From assembly GCF_002261425.1 (NCBI RefSeq), contig NZ_NEVJ01000003.1:2232001-2296000 (forward strand): a stretch of 64,000 bases of DNA. The letters are read 5' to 3'. Position numbers and translations under genes: made by a program. The stretch is from Bordetella genomosp. 9 (GTDB lineage: Bacteria > Pseudomonadota > Gammaproteobacteria > Burkholderiales > Burkholderiaceae_B). This document shows positions 1-11,166 of this stretch, piece by piece. Below the pieces are notes generated by a model. The model searched no databases. It was not told the DNA's origin and saw only the letters and a list, made by a program, of their open reading frames with translations. The number at the start of each line of letters is the position of its first letter. Position 1 is the first letter of the stretch.

Positions 1-1493
1 GCTATGCGGCCTACCTGCGCGGCGATACCGACGGCCAGCCCAAGACGGCGGCATGGGCGGCGGCCATCTGCGGCGTCCCGGCCGGCACGGTCAGGCGCCT
101 GGCGTTGGACGCCGCCGGCTGCCGCTCGCTGGTGAACTGCACGTGGTCCTTGCAACGCGCCCATCGTGGCGAACAGCCTTATTGGGCCTGCATTGCGCTG
201 GCCGCGATGCTCGGGCAGATCGGCCTGCCGGGCGGCGGTTTCAGCTTCGGACTGGGATCCATCAATAGCGCCGGCAACCCGCGCACCGACGCCGCCGTGC
301 CGCAGCTGCCAGAAGGTTCGAATCCGGCGGCCAGTTCCATACCGGTGGCGCGCATCGCCGACATGCTGCTGGATCCGGGCGGCGCCTATCGCTTCAACGG
401 CCAGGACTACCGCTATCCCGACGTCCGGCTGGTGTACTGGGCGGGTGGCAACCCCTTCCACCATCACCAGGACCTGAACCGCCTGCAGCGCGCCTGGCAG
501 CGTCCGGAGACCATCGTCGTCCACGAATCGTGGTGGACGCCCACCGCGCGGCGCGCCGATATCGTCCTGCCGGCCACCACCACGCTGGAGCGCAACGACA
601 TCGGCGCGTCTTCCCGCGATGGCCATGTCTTCGCCATGCATCGCGCCTTGCCGCCGCAGGGACAAAGCCGCGACGACTTCGACATCTATCGCGAACTGGC
701 GGCGATGGGCGGGTACGAGGACCCCTACGCCCAGGGCCGGGACGCCTGGGGCTGGTTGCGGCACATGTATGCCGGCATGCGCGCGCAGTGGGCCGCGGCG
801 GACGGCTTGCCCGACACGCCGGACTTCGAGGACTTCTGGCGGCGCGGCCATCTGGCCCTGCCCCCGCCGCGGCGGGACTTCGTGCTGTTCGAGGACTTTC
901 GCAAGGACCCGTCCGGACATGGCCTGCGTACGCCTTCCGGCCGGATCGAACTGTATTCCGAACGCATCGCCGGTTTCGGCTACGACGATTGCCCGGGCCA
1001 TCCGGCCTGGCTGCCGCCGGTCGAATGGCTGGGATCCCCCACGGCCAGCCGCTATCCGCTGCATCTGGTCAGCAGCCAGCCCGCGCGCCGCCTGCACTCG
1101 CAGCTGGATCCCGCGCCCTTGTCGAATGCGGGCAAGATCCAGGGACGCGAGCCTGTCCGCATCCATCCGTCGGATGCCGCCGCGCGCGGCATCGCCGACG
1201 GCGCGCTGGTGCGTATCCACAACGACAGGGGCGCCTGCCTGGCGGGCGCCATGCTGGACGACGCCGTGATGCCGGGGGTGCTGGTGATGTCGACCGGTGC
1301 CTGGTTCGATGCGGATGCCGGCAGTGCGAGGCTCGAGCGGCATGGCAACCCCAACGTCCTGACGCTGGATGTCGGCACGTCGCAACTGACCCAGGGCAGC
1401 AGCGCCCTGTCGGCGCTGGTCGACATCGAGCCCTGGGACGGCCCCGCGCCGCCCATGCGCGCGTATGAAGTGCCGGTCGGAGACCCGGCCTGA
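1..1493 (+). CDS. Molybdopterin oxidoreductase, BisC/TorA/DMSO-reductase type (3' part)
   Basis: The gene enters from the left edge, so its start and Fe-S or twin-arginine region are not visible; the frame is open from base 3. The first visible residues (YAAYLRGDTDG, then AAWAAAICGVPAGTVRRLA) resemble the middle of biotin-sulfoxide or TMAO reductases. The body carries the usual HESWWTPTARRADIVLPATT segment. The last 120 or so residues match the molybdopterin-dinucleotide-binding domain (QGREPVRIHPSDAAARGIADG, then LVMSTGAWFD). Such enzymes reduce S- or N-oxides using a bis-MGD cofactor. The exact substrate cannot be told from this fragment. It ends at a TGA, 156 bp before a cupin gene on the same strand. 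Confidence 0.88.
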   Translation, partial: YAAYLRGDTDGQPKTAAWAAAICGVPAGTVRRLALDAAGCRSLVNCTWSLQRAHRGEQPYWACIALAAMLGQIGLPGGGFSFGLGSINSAGNPRTDAAVPQLPEGSNPAASSIPVARIADMLLDPGGAYRFNGQDYRYPDVRLVYWAGGNPFHHHQDLNRLQRAWQRPETIVVHESWWTPTARRADIVLPATTTLERNDIGASSRDGHVFAMHRALPPQGQSRDDFDIYRELAAMGGYEDPYAQGRDAWGWLRHMYAGMRAQWAAADGLPDTPDFEDFWRRGHLALPPPRRDFVLFEDFRKDPSGHGLRTPSGRIELYSERIAGFGYDDCPGHPAWLPPVEWLGSPTASRYPLHLVSSQPARRLHSQLDPAPLSNAGKIQGREPVRIHPSDAAARGIADGALVRIHNDRGACLAGAMLDDAVMPGVLVMSTGAWFDADAGSARLERHGNPNVLTLDVGTSQLTQGSSALSALVDIEPWDGPAPPMRAYEVPVGDPA

Positions 1494-1585
1494 CCGCGGC
1501 GCGGCCGCACCCTCCACGTTTGCCCGACGACGGCCGCGCGGCCGGAAGCAATGACATTCCAATATCGTCCCGGCCGACGGGCAAA

Positions 1586-1604
1586 TGAGCAAATTATTTG
1601 CTCA
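1586..1604. promoter_or_regulatory. Perfect 19-bp palindrome, candidate operator
   Basis: TGAGCAAATTATTTGCTCA is perfectly symmetrical about a single central T (two 9-bp arms). It is A/T-rich in an otherwise G+C-rich gap and lies about 45 bp before the ATG of the cupin gene, where a repressor or activator site would be expected. No T-run follows, so it is not a typical terminator. The binding protein is unknown. Confidence 0.55.
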
Positions 1605-1649
1605 ACTGTGCCCTTACCATGGAATTTATCTGCACCTCCCGGATAAGCC

Positions 1650-2189
1650 ATGCAATCCCATACCCCGCCTGCCGGCCTCGCCCCGCTCTGCGACGCCATC
1701 CTTGCCGCCCGCGACCTGTCCGGCCAGGGTCTGCTCGGAGCCCTCGCCCAGGGCGTGGCCAGCGCGGATCCCGCCTGCGCGCTGGACCGCGTCTGCCCGC
1801 AAGCGCTGGCGACGCCACAGGGCGGCTATTCGCGGCACGTCGCCTACGCCGACCCGCAGGGCCGCTACACGGTGGTGTATCTGGTGTGGCCGCCCGGGCA
1901 GTTCAGCCCGGTGCACGGCCACCACACCTGGTGCGCCTATCGCGTCGTCAGCGGCGAACTCACGGAAACCCTGTACCGCTGGGACGAAGGTGCGCGCTGC
2001 GCGCACGTCGTGGAGCAGGCCAGCCGCCGGCCCGGTGATATCGTGACCGCCGCGCCCGGGCTGGGCCAGGTCCATCGCCTGGGCAACGCGGGCGACACCG
2101 TTGCCGTATCGCTGCACGTGTACGGCGTCGATGCCCAGGCGCTGACGACGGGCGTGAACCACGTCGTCAACGCAGCGGCCATGCACTAA
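1650..2189 (+). CDS. Cysteine dioxygenase-like cupin protein
   Basis: A 179-residue protein with the cupin core of cysteine dioxygenase type I and related bacterial metal-dependent dioxygenases. The segment PVHGHHTWCAYRVVSGELTE (about residues 89-108) supplies the HxH metal-binding pair and the following Glu/Leu strand. A second His sits in GLGQVHRLGNAG. The family oxidises small thiols such as cysteine or 3-mercaptopropionate with O2 at a mononuclear iron. The substrate here is not determined. The start follows a 19-bp palindrome. Its last codons overlap the end of the convergent thiamine-diphosphate enzyme by 4 bp. Confidence 0.75.
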   Translation: MQSHTPPAGLAPLCDAILAARDLSGQGLLGALAQGVASADPACALDRVCPQALATPQGGYSRHVAYADPQGRYTVVYLVWPPGQFSPVHGHHTWCAYRVVSGELTETLYRWDEGARCAHVVEQASRRPGDIVTAAPGLGQVHRLGNAGDTVAVSLHVYGVDAQALTTGVNHVVNAAAMH

Positions 2190-3880
2190 CCCATCCACTG
2201 GCTCACGGGCGCCGCGGCATCCTGCAGCGGCTGGGCCACGATATCGACCAGGGCCGGTCCGTCATGCTCCATGGCGGCGCGCAACGCGCTTTCCAGTTGC
2301 GCCGGATCTTCCACGCGCCAGGCCTTGACGCCATAGGCTTCCGCGATGCGCGCATGATCCGTGCGGTCGAAGTCCACACTGTAGTAGCGCTGGTCGTAGC
2401 CCGCCTTCTGGCTGGCCTTGATCCAGCCATAGACCGAATTGGAGAACACGATCATGAGCAGCGGCGCCTTGTGCCGCACCACGGTCTCCAGCTCGCCGAC
2501 GGTGAAACCGAAGCTTCCATCGCCCATGACCGACACGCACTTGGACTGTGGCCGGCCGAACCAGGCGCCGAAGGCGGCCGACAGGGAATAGCCCAGCGCG
2601 CCGTGGGCGCGATTGGTGATGAACTGCCGGCCCGGCCGCGCCGCGTCGTAGTACGCGGAGAAATACGGGCAAGGCGTGCCCGGGTCCGCGCAAACGATGG
2701 CGTCGTCGGGCAACAGGCGGTTGAGCGTCTTGACCACGCGCTCCGGCCGGATGGGCCGTTCGTTGGACGATGCCAGCGCATCCAGCTGTGCCGCCCGGGC
2801 CGCCCGCGCCCTGCCCGCCAATACCGCGCCGTCGGCGGCATCGGCGCGTCGCCGCGCCAGGCGCGGCGCCAGTTCGATGTTCAGTGCCTCCAGCGCCAAC
2901 CGTGCGTCGCCGATCATGCCGACCTCGGTGCGGTAGTTCGTGCCCACCACCATGGGATCGACGTCGATATGCAGGATGGTCGTGTCGCGGCTAGGGAAGC
3001 GCCAGTGCTCGGTCGAGGTGGAGCCGGCGCGGCAGCCGACGAACAGCACCACGTCAGCCGCCGCCACCACGTCGCGGGTGGCCAGCACGCCGCCGTTGGA
3101 CCCGACCACGCCCGCGTTCAGGGGATGCGTGTCCGCCAGGCTGCCCTGGCCGCTCACGGTGACGCACACGGCCGCCTTCAGCGATTCGGCCAGCGTGCGC
3201 AAGGCCTCGCTGGCGCCTGCGATGACCACCCCGCCGCCGCAGATGACCACCGGCGCGCGCGATTCCGCCAGGATGGCCGCGGCGCGCGCGACGTCCGCGG
3301 GGTCAGGGGCGTAGCGCATGGCGGGAAAGCGGCCGTGTTCGGGCTGCGCCCAGATATCCGCGGCGTCCACCTGCTGCTTCATCACGTCGTAGGGGAAGCA
3401 CAGATGCGCGGCGCCCGGCTTACCGCCGGTCATGGCGCGGAATGCCGCGCGCACCATCCCGGGAATCTGGTCGGCGCGATCGATCGTCCGGTTCCACTTG
3501 GTCAAGGGGCGGTATAGCGCCTCCTGGTCCAGCTCGGTGAGCGGATAGCGGCCACGCGAGCCGACCGCGACGTCCGACGTTATTCCCAATACGGGAATCG
3601 ACGATTCATTGGCCTCCACCAGACCCGGCAGCAGATACGTGGCGCCGCCGCCGCTGGGGCCTTCGCACACGCCGACCTTGCCGCTGACCCGCGCATAGGC
3701 ATCGGCCATATAGCCCGCGCTGCGCTCGTCGCGCGTCAGGACATGGCGCATGCCGTGATCCAGCCGGTGCAAGGCGTCGTAGAACGGCAGGCTGGTGTCG
3801 CCGCACAGCCCGAAAATGTGTTCCACGCCATACGCCTGCAGCATGCGCACCATGGCTTCGGCGCCGTTCAGTTGGTCCAT
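2186..3880 (-). CDS. Thiamine-diphosphate enzyme, acetolactate-synthase-like
   Basis: A 564-residue ThDP enzyme with the three-domain layout of the acetolactate synthase/benzoylformate decarboxylase superfamily. The catalytic Glu that activates the cofactor is E52 (TRDERSAGYMADAYAR). The central domain (about 195-335) has the FAD or Rossmann-like fold. The ThDP/Mg site is GDGSFGF (453-459) followed by N481. It starts 1 bp after the stop of the Bug receptor gene, so the two are probably coupled and regulated by the upstream GntR protein. It is unlikely to be the housekeeping IlvB, because no small subunit follows and the neighbours are catabolic. The product could be a carboligase or a 2-oxoacid or oxalyl-type decarboxylase; the sequence does not decide. 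Confidence 0.8.
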   Translation of the reverse strand: MDQLNGAEAMVRMLQAYGVEHIFGLCGDTSLPFYDALHRLDHGMRHVLTRDERSAGYMADAYARVSGKVGVCEGPSGGGATYLLPGLVEANESSIPVLGITSDVAVGSRGRYPLTELDQEALYRPLTKWNRTIDRADQIPGMVRAAFRAMTGGKPGAAHLCFPYDVMKQQVDAADIWAQPEHGRFPAMRYAPDPADVARAAAILAESRAPVVICGGGVVIAGASEALRTLAESLKAAVCVTVSGQGSLADTHPLNAGVVGSNGGVLATRDVVAAADVVLFVGCRAGSTSTEHWRFPSRDTTILHIDVDPMVVGTNYRTEVGMIGDARLALEALNIELAPRLARRRADAADGAVLAGRARAARAAQLDALASSNERPIRPERVVKTLNRLLPDDAIVCADPGTPCPYFSAYYDAARPGRQFITNRAHGALGYSLSAAFGAWFGRPQSKCVSVMGDGSFGFTVGELETVVRHKAPLLMIVFSNSVYGWIKASQKAGYDQRYYSVDFDRTDHARIAEAYGVKAWRVEDPAQLESALRAAMEHDGPALVDIVAQPLQDAAAPVSQWMG

Positions 3881-3881
3881 G

Positions 3882-4904
3882 TCAGTTTTCCAGATTGATG
3901 TGGTTGGTCTTGATGAACTGATCCCAGCGCTGGTATTCGCGCTTCACGTAGGCGTCCAGCGTCGGGCCGTCGGAACCGATGACCTCGAACCCGGCCTCGG
4001 TCAGCTTGCGCCGCACCTCGGGGTCCGCCAGCACCGCCTGGAAATCGGCGGTCAGCGCCCGCACCGTGGCGGGCGGCGTCTTGGCGGGGGCGAACATGCC
4101 GCTCCAGGAATAGGCTTCGAAGCCTGGAAAACCGGATTCGGCCACCGTCGGCACGTTCGGCAGGTCGGGCAGGCGCTTTTCGCCCGCGACGGCCAGCGGC
4201 TTGATCTTGCCGGCCTGGATCTGGCCGCGCAGCGCGGCATAGCTCAACCAGGTCATGTCCGCCTGGCCTCCCACCACGGCCTGTACCGCCGGCCCGCCAC
4301 CGCCATAGGGCACATGCAGCAGATCCACGCCGGACAGGCGCTTGAGCTGCTCGGGCGCAAGGTGGTTCAGCGAACCGACGCCGGTCGAGGCGAAGTTGTA
4401 TTGCTTGCGTGGGTTCTTGCGCGCGGCGTCGAAGAAGGCCGCCAGCGTATCGCCAGGCACGTGGGGGTTGGCGCCGATCACCAGCGGGAAACGCACCGTC
4501 TGGCTGATGCCGACGAAATCCTTGAAGGTGTCGTAGGGCAGGTTGCTCTTCGCGGCCGGGTTGATCGCATGGTTGTCGAAGCTGACCAGCAGCGTGTTGC
4601 CGTCGGGCGCCGCGCGCGCGACGAAGCCCGTGGCGATCTGGCTGGCCGCGCCGGCGCGGTTTTCGACGATCACGGGACGGCCATGCAGGCGCTCGGAAAG
4701 CTTGGGCTGCATGATGCGCGCCAGGATGTCGGTACTGCCGCCCGGGGGGTACGGCACCACCAGGATCAGCGGCTTTTCCTCGGCCGCGCGCGCGGCGGGC
4801 ATGGCAGCCAGCACGCCGCACAGCGTGGCGCATAGCGCCGCCCCCAGGATCGAACGGCGGCGCGCGGCCGCCGCCAAGCAGGCGGATTTCTTGAGCTCTT
4901 TCAT
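3882..4904 (-). CDS. Bug/TctC-family periplasmic substrate-binding receptor
   Basis: A 340-residue receptor of the tripartite tricarboxylate transporter family. It has a signal peptide with basic start, hydrophobic core and ARA/AEE cleavage near residue 41. The mature start ILVVPYPPGGSTDILARIM is the family signature, and VENRAGAASQIATGFVARAA follows. Such proteins bind carboxylates in the periplasm and deliver them to a TctA/TctB membrane complex. No tctAB lies next to it; the nearest are at 52-60 kb. A good ribosome site (AGGGGAAAAT) precedes the ATG. It sits 18 bp after the GntR regulator gene and 1 bp before the ThDP enzyme, which suggests that the ligand is the substrate, or precursor, of that enzyme. 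Confidence 0.9.
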   Translation of the reverse strand: MKELKKSACLAAAARRRSILGAALCATLCGVLAAMPAARAAEEKPLILVVPYPPGGSTDILARIMQPKLSERLHGRPVIVENRAGAASQIATGFVARAAPDGNTLLVSFDNHAINPAAKSNLPYDTFKDFVGISQTVRFPLVIGANPHVPGDTLAAFFDAARKNPRKQYNFASTGVGSLNHLAPEQLKRLSGVDLLHVPYGGGGPAVQAVVGGQADMTWLSYAALRGQIQAGKIKPLAVAGEKRLPDLPNVPTVAESGFPGFEAYSWSGMFAPAKTPPATVRALTADFQAVLADPEVRRKLTEAGFEVIGSDGPTLDAYVKREYQRWDQFIKTNHINLEN

Positions 4905-4922
4905 ATTTTCCCCTTGTGTTGA

Positions 4923-5627
4923 TCAGGCCTGGTCTTCGAGCTGATCCCGCATATAGATCGTCGAAAATCCAGTACGAATGACATCGGTGATCTGGTCCAG
5001 GCGCCGCCCGATATGGCGCGACACCAGTTCCTGCAGCAAGGCATCGTCGCGTGCGCGCAGCGCGTGCACGATGCGCAGGTGTTCGGCCTGGGTATGGCTG
5101 CGGCGGCCCTGCTGCATGTCTATCCAGCGGACGAAATGGATGCGCGCATTCACGCTTTCCAGGCTGCGCACGAACTCCTCATTCCCGGTCAGGCGCGCCA
5201 GCGACATGTGGAAGTACTCGTCCAGCGCCAGCAGGCGCACCGCGTCGGCGTCCTCCGGCACGTCGCGGGAGACCTCGACCGCGGCCTGCAATTCATCCAG
5301 CTGTTCCTCGGTGGCCCGCTCGCAGGCGGCGCGCACGATGCCGCACTCCAGCACGGAACGGAATTCATACAGGCTGTGGATCTGCTTGGCGTCCAGCGGG
5401 CGGCCGATGAATCCGCGATTCACCGCCCGGATCACGAAGCCTTCCACCATCAATTGGTTCAGGACTTCGCGCAGGGGCGTGCGGCTGACGTTCAATTGGC
5501 GCGCCAGCTCGACCTCGTTGATACGCTGGCCGGGCTTGAAATCGAAGCGGACCGCCATGGCCTTGACGGTGTCGTACAGGTCGGAAAGACCGGCGGCGGT
5601 ACGGTCCGCGTAGCGAGGTAATGCCAT
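4923..5627 (-). CDS. GntR-family transcriptional regulator, FadR/FCD subfamily
   Basis: The chosen start, MALPRYADRT, follows a GGGAG ribosome site by 7 bp. The frame stays open to 5693, but that extension runs through the operator, so it was rejected. The protein has 234 residues. Residues about 12-80 form the winged helix-turn-helix (INEVELARQLNVSRTPLREV). The rest is an FCD ligand domain with LDEYFHMSLARLTGN and a late His in VSRHIGRR as likely metal or ligand contacts. It leads the GntR-Bug-ThDP set and probably represses it until a carboxylate effector binds. A near-perfect inverted repeat lies 28 bp upstream of its start, consistent with autoregulation. Confidence 0.88.
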   Translation of the reverse strand: MALPRYADRTAAGLSDLYDTVKAMAVRFDFKPGQRINEVELARQLNVSRTPLREVLNQLMVEGFVIRAVNRGFIGRPLDAKQIHSLYEFRSVLECGIVRAACERATEEQLDELQAAVEVSRDVPEDADAVRLLALDEYFHMSLARLTGNEEFVRSLESVNARIHFVRWIDMQQGRRSHTQAEHLRIVHALRARDDALLQELVSRHIGRRLDQITDVIRTGFSTIYMRDQLEDQA

Positions 5628-5655
5628 ATGCCACTCCCTGAGGCACCCATTCCGG

Positions 5656-5683
5656 AAAGTGCATACTAAGGTGTATACACTTT
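5656..5683. promoter_or_regulatory. Inverted repeat, likely GntR operator
   Basis: Two 11-bp arms, AAAGTGCATAC and GTATACACTTT, face each other across 6 bp with one mismatch. The right part contains the perfect 10-mer GTGTATACAC (5671-5680), which resembles the GTATAC-type sites bound by FCD GntR proteins. Its place just upstream of the regulator gene suggests autoregulation. Confidence 0.6.
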
Positions 5684-5782
5684 GTGCCGCCATGGGAGTT
5701 ACCCGGAGACGCAGCGGGCGCGCGGTTGTCAGGGCTCAGTCGGGGTGTTCAGTCGGGGGGCTCCGTCGGCCCAATCCCAGCC

Positions 5783-6517
5783 TCAGGCTTGTTTGTCGAA
5801 ATCGGTATCGAGGACGCTTTGCCGGCCATTGCGATCGACCAGCGTCAGACTGTCCAGGGCGGTACCCTGGTCCGCCTGCGCCGGCTCGATGCGCAGCCGC
5901 GCATGGCCCAGCGGCACCAGCCAGGCGCCGCCGTCCGCGGCCTGCGCGGTGCTGTCGGCGACATCGGCGAACCGCGCGGCGAGCGCGGCCGGATCCTGCG
6001 CCCGCGCGCGCACTTCCACGACCGCGCGGGCCCCGTTGGCGTGTTGCATCAACGCGGGCTGCCAGACGCATTCGGGCGTCAGGTGGCGGCAGAAATACAA
6101 CCGGATGCCCGGGATGGGCTGTTCGGCGAACCGCACGGTGTGGAAGCGGGCTTCCATGGTCTTGCCGCCCACCTGCGCCGGCCGCGTCAGGACCTGCACG
6201 GGATTGACCGCGTAACCGGCCGCGCGCAGCCTTTCATAGGTCGCCTCGGCATCCTCGGTGCGCAGCACCAGGGCTTCCAGGCCCAAGGGGGAGTCGGCGA
6301 TTTCCTTGCGCGCCGGCGGCTTGCCCGGCGGCCATCCCAGCAATTCCACATAGGAATGCTCCAGGACCATGAGGCGATTCCAGGAGCCCAGGTTGTGGAT
6401 CTCGGTCTCGCTGAGCGTGTAGCCCTGGCGCTCGAAATGGGGCGCCGCCTGTTCCAGACGGTCCCGCACCATGATCACCGCGTGATCGAGTTCCGTCGTG
6501 CCGGCGCCCGTTGCCAT
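5783..6517 (-). CDS. Glyoxalase/VOC-like domain protein
   Basis: The start MATGAGTTELDHAVIMVRD was chosen over a longer open frame because the extension lies inside the end of secA; an AGGGACGAGG stretch precedes the ATG. The 244-residue protein begins with a VOC-type strand (LDHAVIMVRD, metal-ligand-like His). It has a second module near LGLEALVLRTEDAEATYERLR and a conserved IRLYFCRHLTPECVWQP segment, as in the Glyoxalase_3 family of unknown substrate. It starts 10 bp after the secA stop, so it is probably read as the last gene after secA. Function beyond possible metal-dependent isomerase or dioxygenase chemistry is unknown. Confidence 0.75.
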   Translation of the reverse strand: MATGAGTTELDHAVIMVRDRLEQAAPHFERQGYTLSETEIHNLGSWNRLMVLEHSYVELLGWPPGKPPARKEIADSPLGLEALVLRTEDAEATYERLRAAGYAVNPVQVLTRPAQVGGKTMEARFHTVRFAEQPIPGIRLYFCRHLTPECVWQPALMQHANGARAVVEVRARAQDPAALAARFADVADSTAQAADGGAWLVPLGHARLRIEPAQADQGTALDSLTLVDRNGRQSVLDTDFDKQA

Positions 6518-6527
6518 CGCCTCGTCC

Positions 6528-9269
<2,742 letters not shown>

Positions 9270-9471
9270 GCGTGTGTCCGCGCGCGCCTGCCACCCCGAT
9301 TCGGGGGCGTCGGTACGCGACTAATATTGTTGTCGATGAGGCGGAAGAACCCGCCGGGAAACGATCGAGTGTAACGCACCGCGAGGGCAACATTCCCGCC
9401 TGGCATAGCGGTGCCGCGCCGGGCTCGATACCCGGGCCGGCAGGCCGGGCTGGGCGCCCTGGCCGGCCGTG

Positions 9472-10476
9472 TCAGCGGATGACCGTGGCCGTCGCCGCGG
9501 CGAGCGCGGGCGGTGCGGTGGGCGGACGCCCGAGGAACAGACGAGGATCCATGGCCTGGCCACCCAGGCGGATCTCGAAATGCAGGTGCGGGCCCGTGGA
9601 CACGCCGGAAGACCCGACGCGCGCGATGAGTTCTCCGCGCTGGATCAGGTCCCCTGCCTTGACCAGCACTTCCGATGCATGCGCGTAGCGCGACACCAGG
9701 CCATCGCCGTGGTCGATATCGACCCGCTGGCCATAGCCGGCATCGCGGCCCGCCGCCACCACCACGCCGCCGGCGGCGGCCAGGATGGGCGTGCCCATCG
9801 GCGCGGCGAAATCCAGGCCCTCGTGCCGCAGATAGCGTCCGGTGACGGGATGGCGCCGCCAGCCGTACGAAGAGCTCAGATAGGGATAGTCGGTGACCGG
9901 CAGCGATGACGGCAAGCGCGCCAGATCGGCGCGGCGACGGGTCAGCGCCATGTCGAACAGCTGCAGGGCGGCCATCCGGCCGGCCAGTTCGTCGGCCAGG
10001 ACGTCGATGTCGCGGCCCAGGGTCTGCGCCGTCCCCGGCGGGCCGTCCAGCGGGGCGGCGGCCACGCGAGCGGCGTTGGCGGCGGTGTCGTCGCCCGCCG
10101 CGCCGTTGTCCATTGCCTGGTCCGCGTCGGCCACCGTCGCGAACGTGTCCGGCAAAGGCACCCCCGCCGCGATCGCCAGCCTGCGGCTCAAGGCGTCGAC
10201 ACCGGCCAGGCGCGCCTGGATGGTGCCGACCTTGGCGGCCAGCATCGCCAGGGCCTGGTGCAGGGCATCGTCGGAATAGCCGGCCTGGGGATCCTGCGGG
10301 ACCGTCCCGGCCCGCGCCGCGGGCAGCACGCCGGCCGGCGTGAAACCACGTGCGACCAGGGCGCCCGCCAGGGCCGCCAGCAGCAGCGCGCCGCTCATCA
10401 GCAAGGCCAGCCGGCCGCCTTCCAGGGTGAAATGCCCCGCCGAACCGCGCCGGGCATGCATAATGACAAACTTCAA
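9472..10476 (-). CDS. M23-family (LytM) metallopeptidase
   Basis: A membrane-anchored peptidoglycan endopeptidase-like protein. A TTG start is proposed (MKFVIMHARRG) because AGGA lies 8 bp upstream; the ATG at 10461 is the alternative and loses five residues. One membrane segment lies at about residues 23-43. The periplasmic part has a coiled region. The catalytic domain has the full zinc motifs: HEGLDFAAPMG (HxxxD) and HLHFE (HxH). Ser-Gly loops PYLSSSYGWRRHPVTG precede it. All ligands are present, so it may be active rather than an EnvC-like activator. It is divergent from the DciA-like gene with about 37 bp between the starts, and lies upstream of secA on the same strand. Confidence 0.88.
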   Translation of the reverse strand: MKFVIMHARRGSAGHFTLEGGRLALLMSGALLLAALAGALVARGFTPAGVLPAARAGTVPQDPQAGYSDDALHQALAMLAAKVGTIQARLAGVDALSRRLAIAAGVPLPDTFATVADADQAMDNGAAGDDTAANAARVAAAPLDGPPGTAQTLGRDIDVLADELAGRMAALQLFDMALTRRRADLARLPSSLPVTDYPYLSSSYGWRRHPVTGRYLRHEGLDFAAPMGTPILAAAGGVVVAAGRDAGYGQRVDIDHGDGLVSRYAHASEVLVKAGDLIQRGELIARVGSSGVSTGPHLHFEIRLGGQAMDPRLFLGRPPTAPPALAAATATVIR

Positions 10477-10513
10477 TCGAGTAATCCTGTTGCCTGGCGA
10501 AATAACAAACGGA

Positions 10514-11002
10514 ATGAACAAACGCGCGCCCTTCCGTCCCCCCCGCAAGCCTGGCCGCGGTGAAAAAACCGCCATGGGCTGGCTGGGACACGACACACGC
10601 GGCGCCGGCGTGCTGGCCACGGCGAATCTGCACCTGCAGATTCAGCGCACGGTGGCCAGCGTGGTGCCGCCCGTCCTGGGGAACGTCTGCCGGGTAGCGC
10701 GCCTGGAAGCCGACCGCCTGCAATTGGCCGTACCGAGCGCCGCCCATGCCGCGAAACTGCGCCAGATGGCGCCGCGGATCGCACAGGCATTGCACGCGGC
10801 AGGGTGGAACCTTAACGAAATCGCGGTGAAGGTTCAAGCCGGCTTGCCCGGCGCCGGGATAAAACCGCCACGCGCGCCCAAGGACGTCATGCCACTGGGC
10901 GACACGGCGCTAGGCGCTTTCGAGGCTTTGCGGGAAACGTTGAATCCGGGTCCGCTGGCCGACGCAATCGAGCGCCTGCTCCAGCATCATAGACACCGTT
11001 GA
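10514..11002 (+). CDS. DciA-like DUF721 protein
   Basis: A 162-residue protein of the DUF721 family. The KH-like core is visible at ANLHLQIQRTVASVVPPVLG, then LQLAVPSAAHAAKLRQMAPR. DciA proteins help load the replicative helicase in bacteria lacking DnaC, and many betaproteobacteria carry one near secA/lpxC. The start MNKRAPFRPPRK was chosen because the upstream frame runs through the divergent M23 gene; the ribosome site (GGA only) is weak, so an ATG at 10463 is possible. The basic N terminus and the position between lpxC and secA match the usual betaproteobacterial arrangement. The helicase-loading role is inferred from the family. Confidence 0.75.
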   Translation: MNKRAPFRPPRKPGRGEKTAMGWLGHDTRGAGVLATANLHLQIQRTVASVVPPVLGNVCRVARLEADRLQLAVPSAAHAAKLRQMAPRIAQALHAAGWNLNEIAVKVQAGLPGAGIKPPRAPKDVMPLGDTALGAFEALRETLNPGPLADAIERLLQHHRHR

Positions 11003-11166
11003 TCCCCGGCATCAGGAAGTGGGCCTTTGAACCCCTGAAGTGATGTAGCCCCACCGAGGACGCCACGGATCCGGCTACGCCGGTCCGTCGGCGTCGCCCC
11101 CTTGAGGGGGAAGCGCGCAGCGCTTCGGGGGTGGGCTCCTACGCGCAGCGCTTCGGGGGTGGACCC
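11003..11166. repeat. Extragenic segment with tandem repeat and hairpins
   Basis: The gap between the DciA-like and lpxC stops holds several small inverted repeats, such as CCCCC-TTGA-GGGGG at 11097-11110 and CGGCTACGCCG near 11073. It also holds a two-copy tandem repeat with 28-bp period (11114-11141 and 11142-11169) in which the first 21 bases are identical. The second copy runs over the lpxC stop codon. There is no T-run. The segment looks like a repetitive extragenic element and may act as the shared end of the convergent transcripts. Confidence 0.6.

Noticed and set aside
1585..2046. Alternative coding frame over the cupin gene starting in the palindrome
   Set aside because: Its translation is Arg/Pro/Ala-rich without a domain, while the cupin frame has the HGHH motif.
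9284..9310. Terminator at CCCCGATTCGGGG upstream of secA
   Set aside because: A 5-bp stem without a T-run, located in the secA leader; too weak to call.
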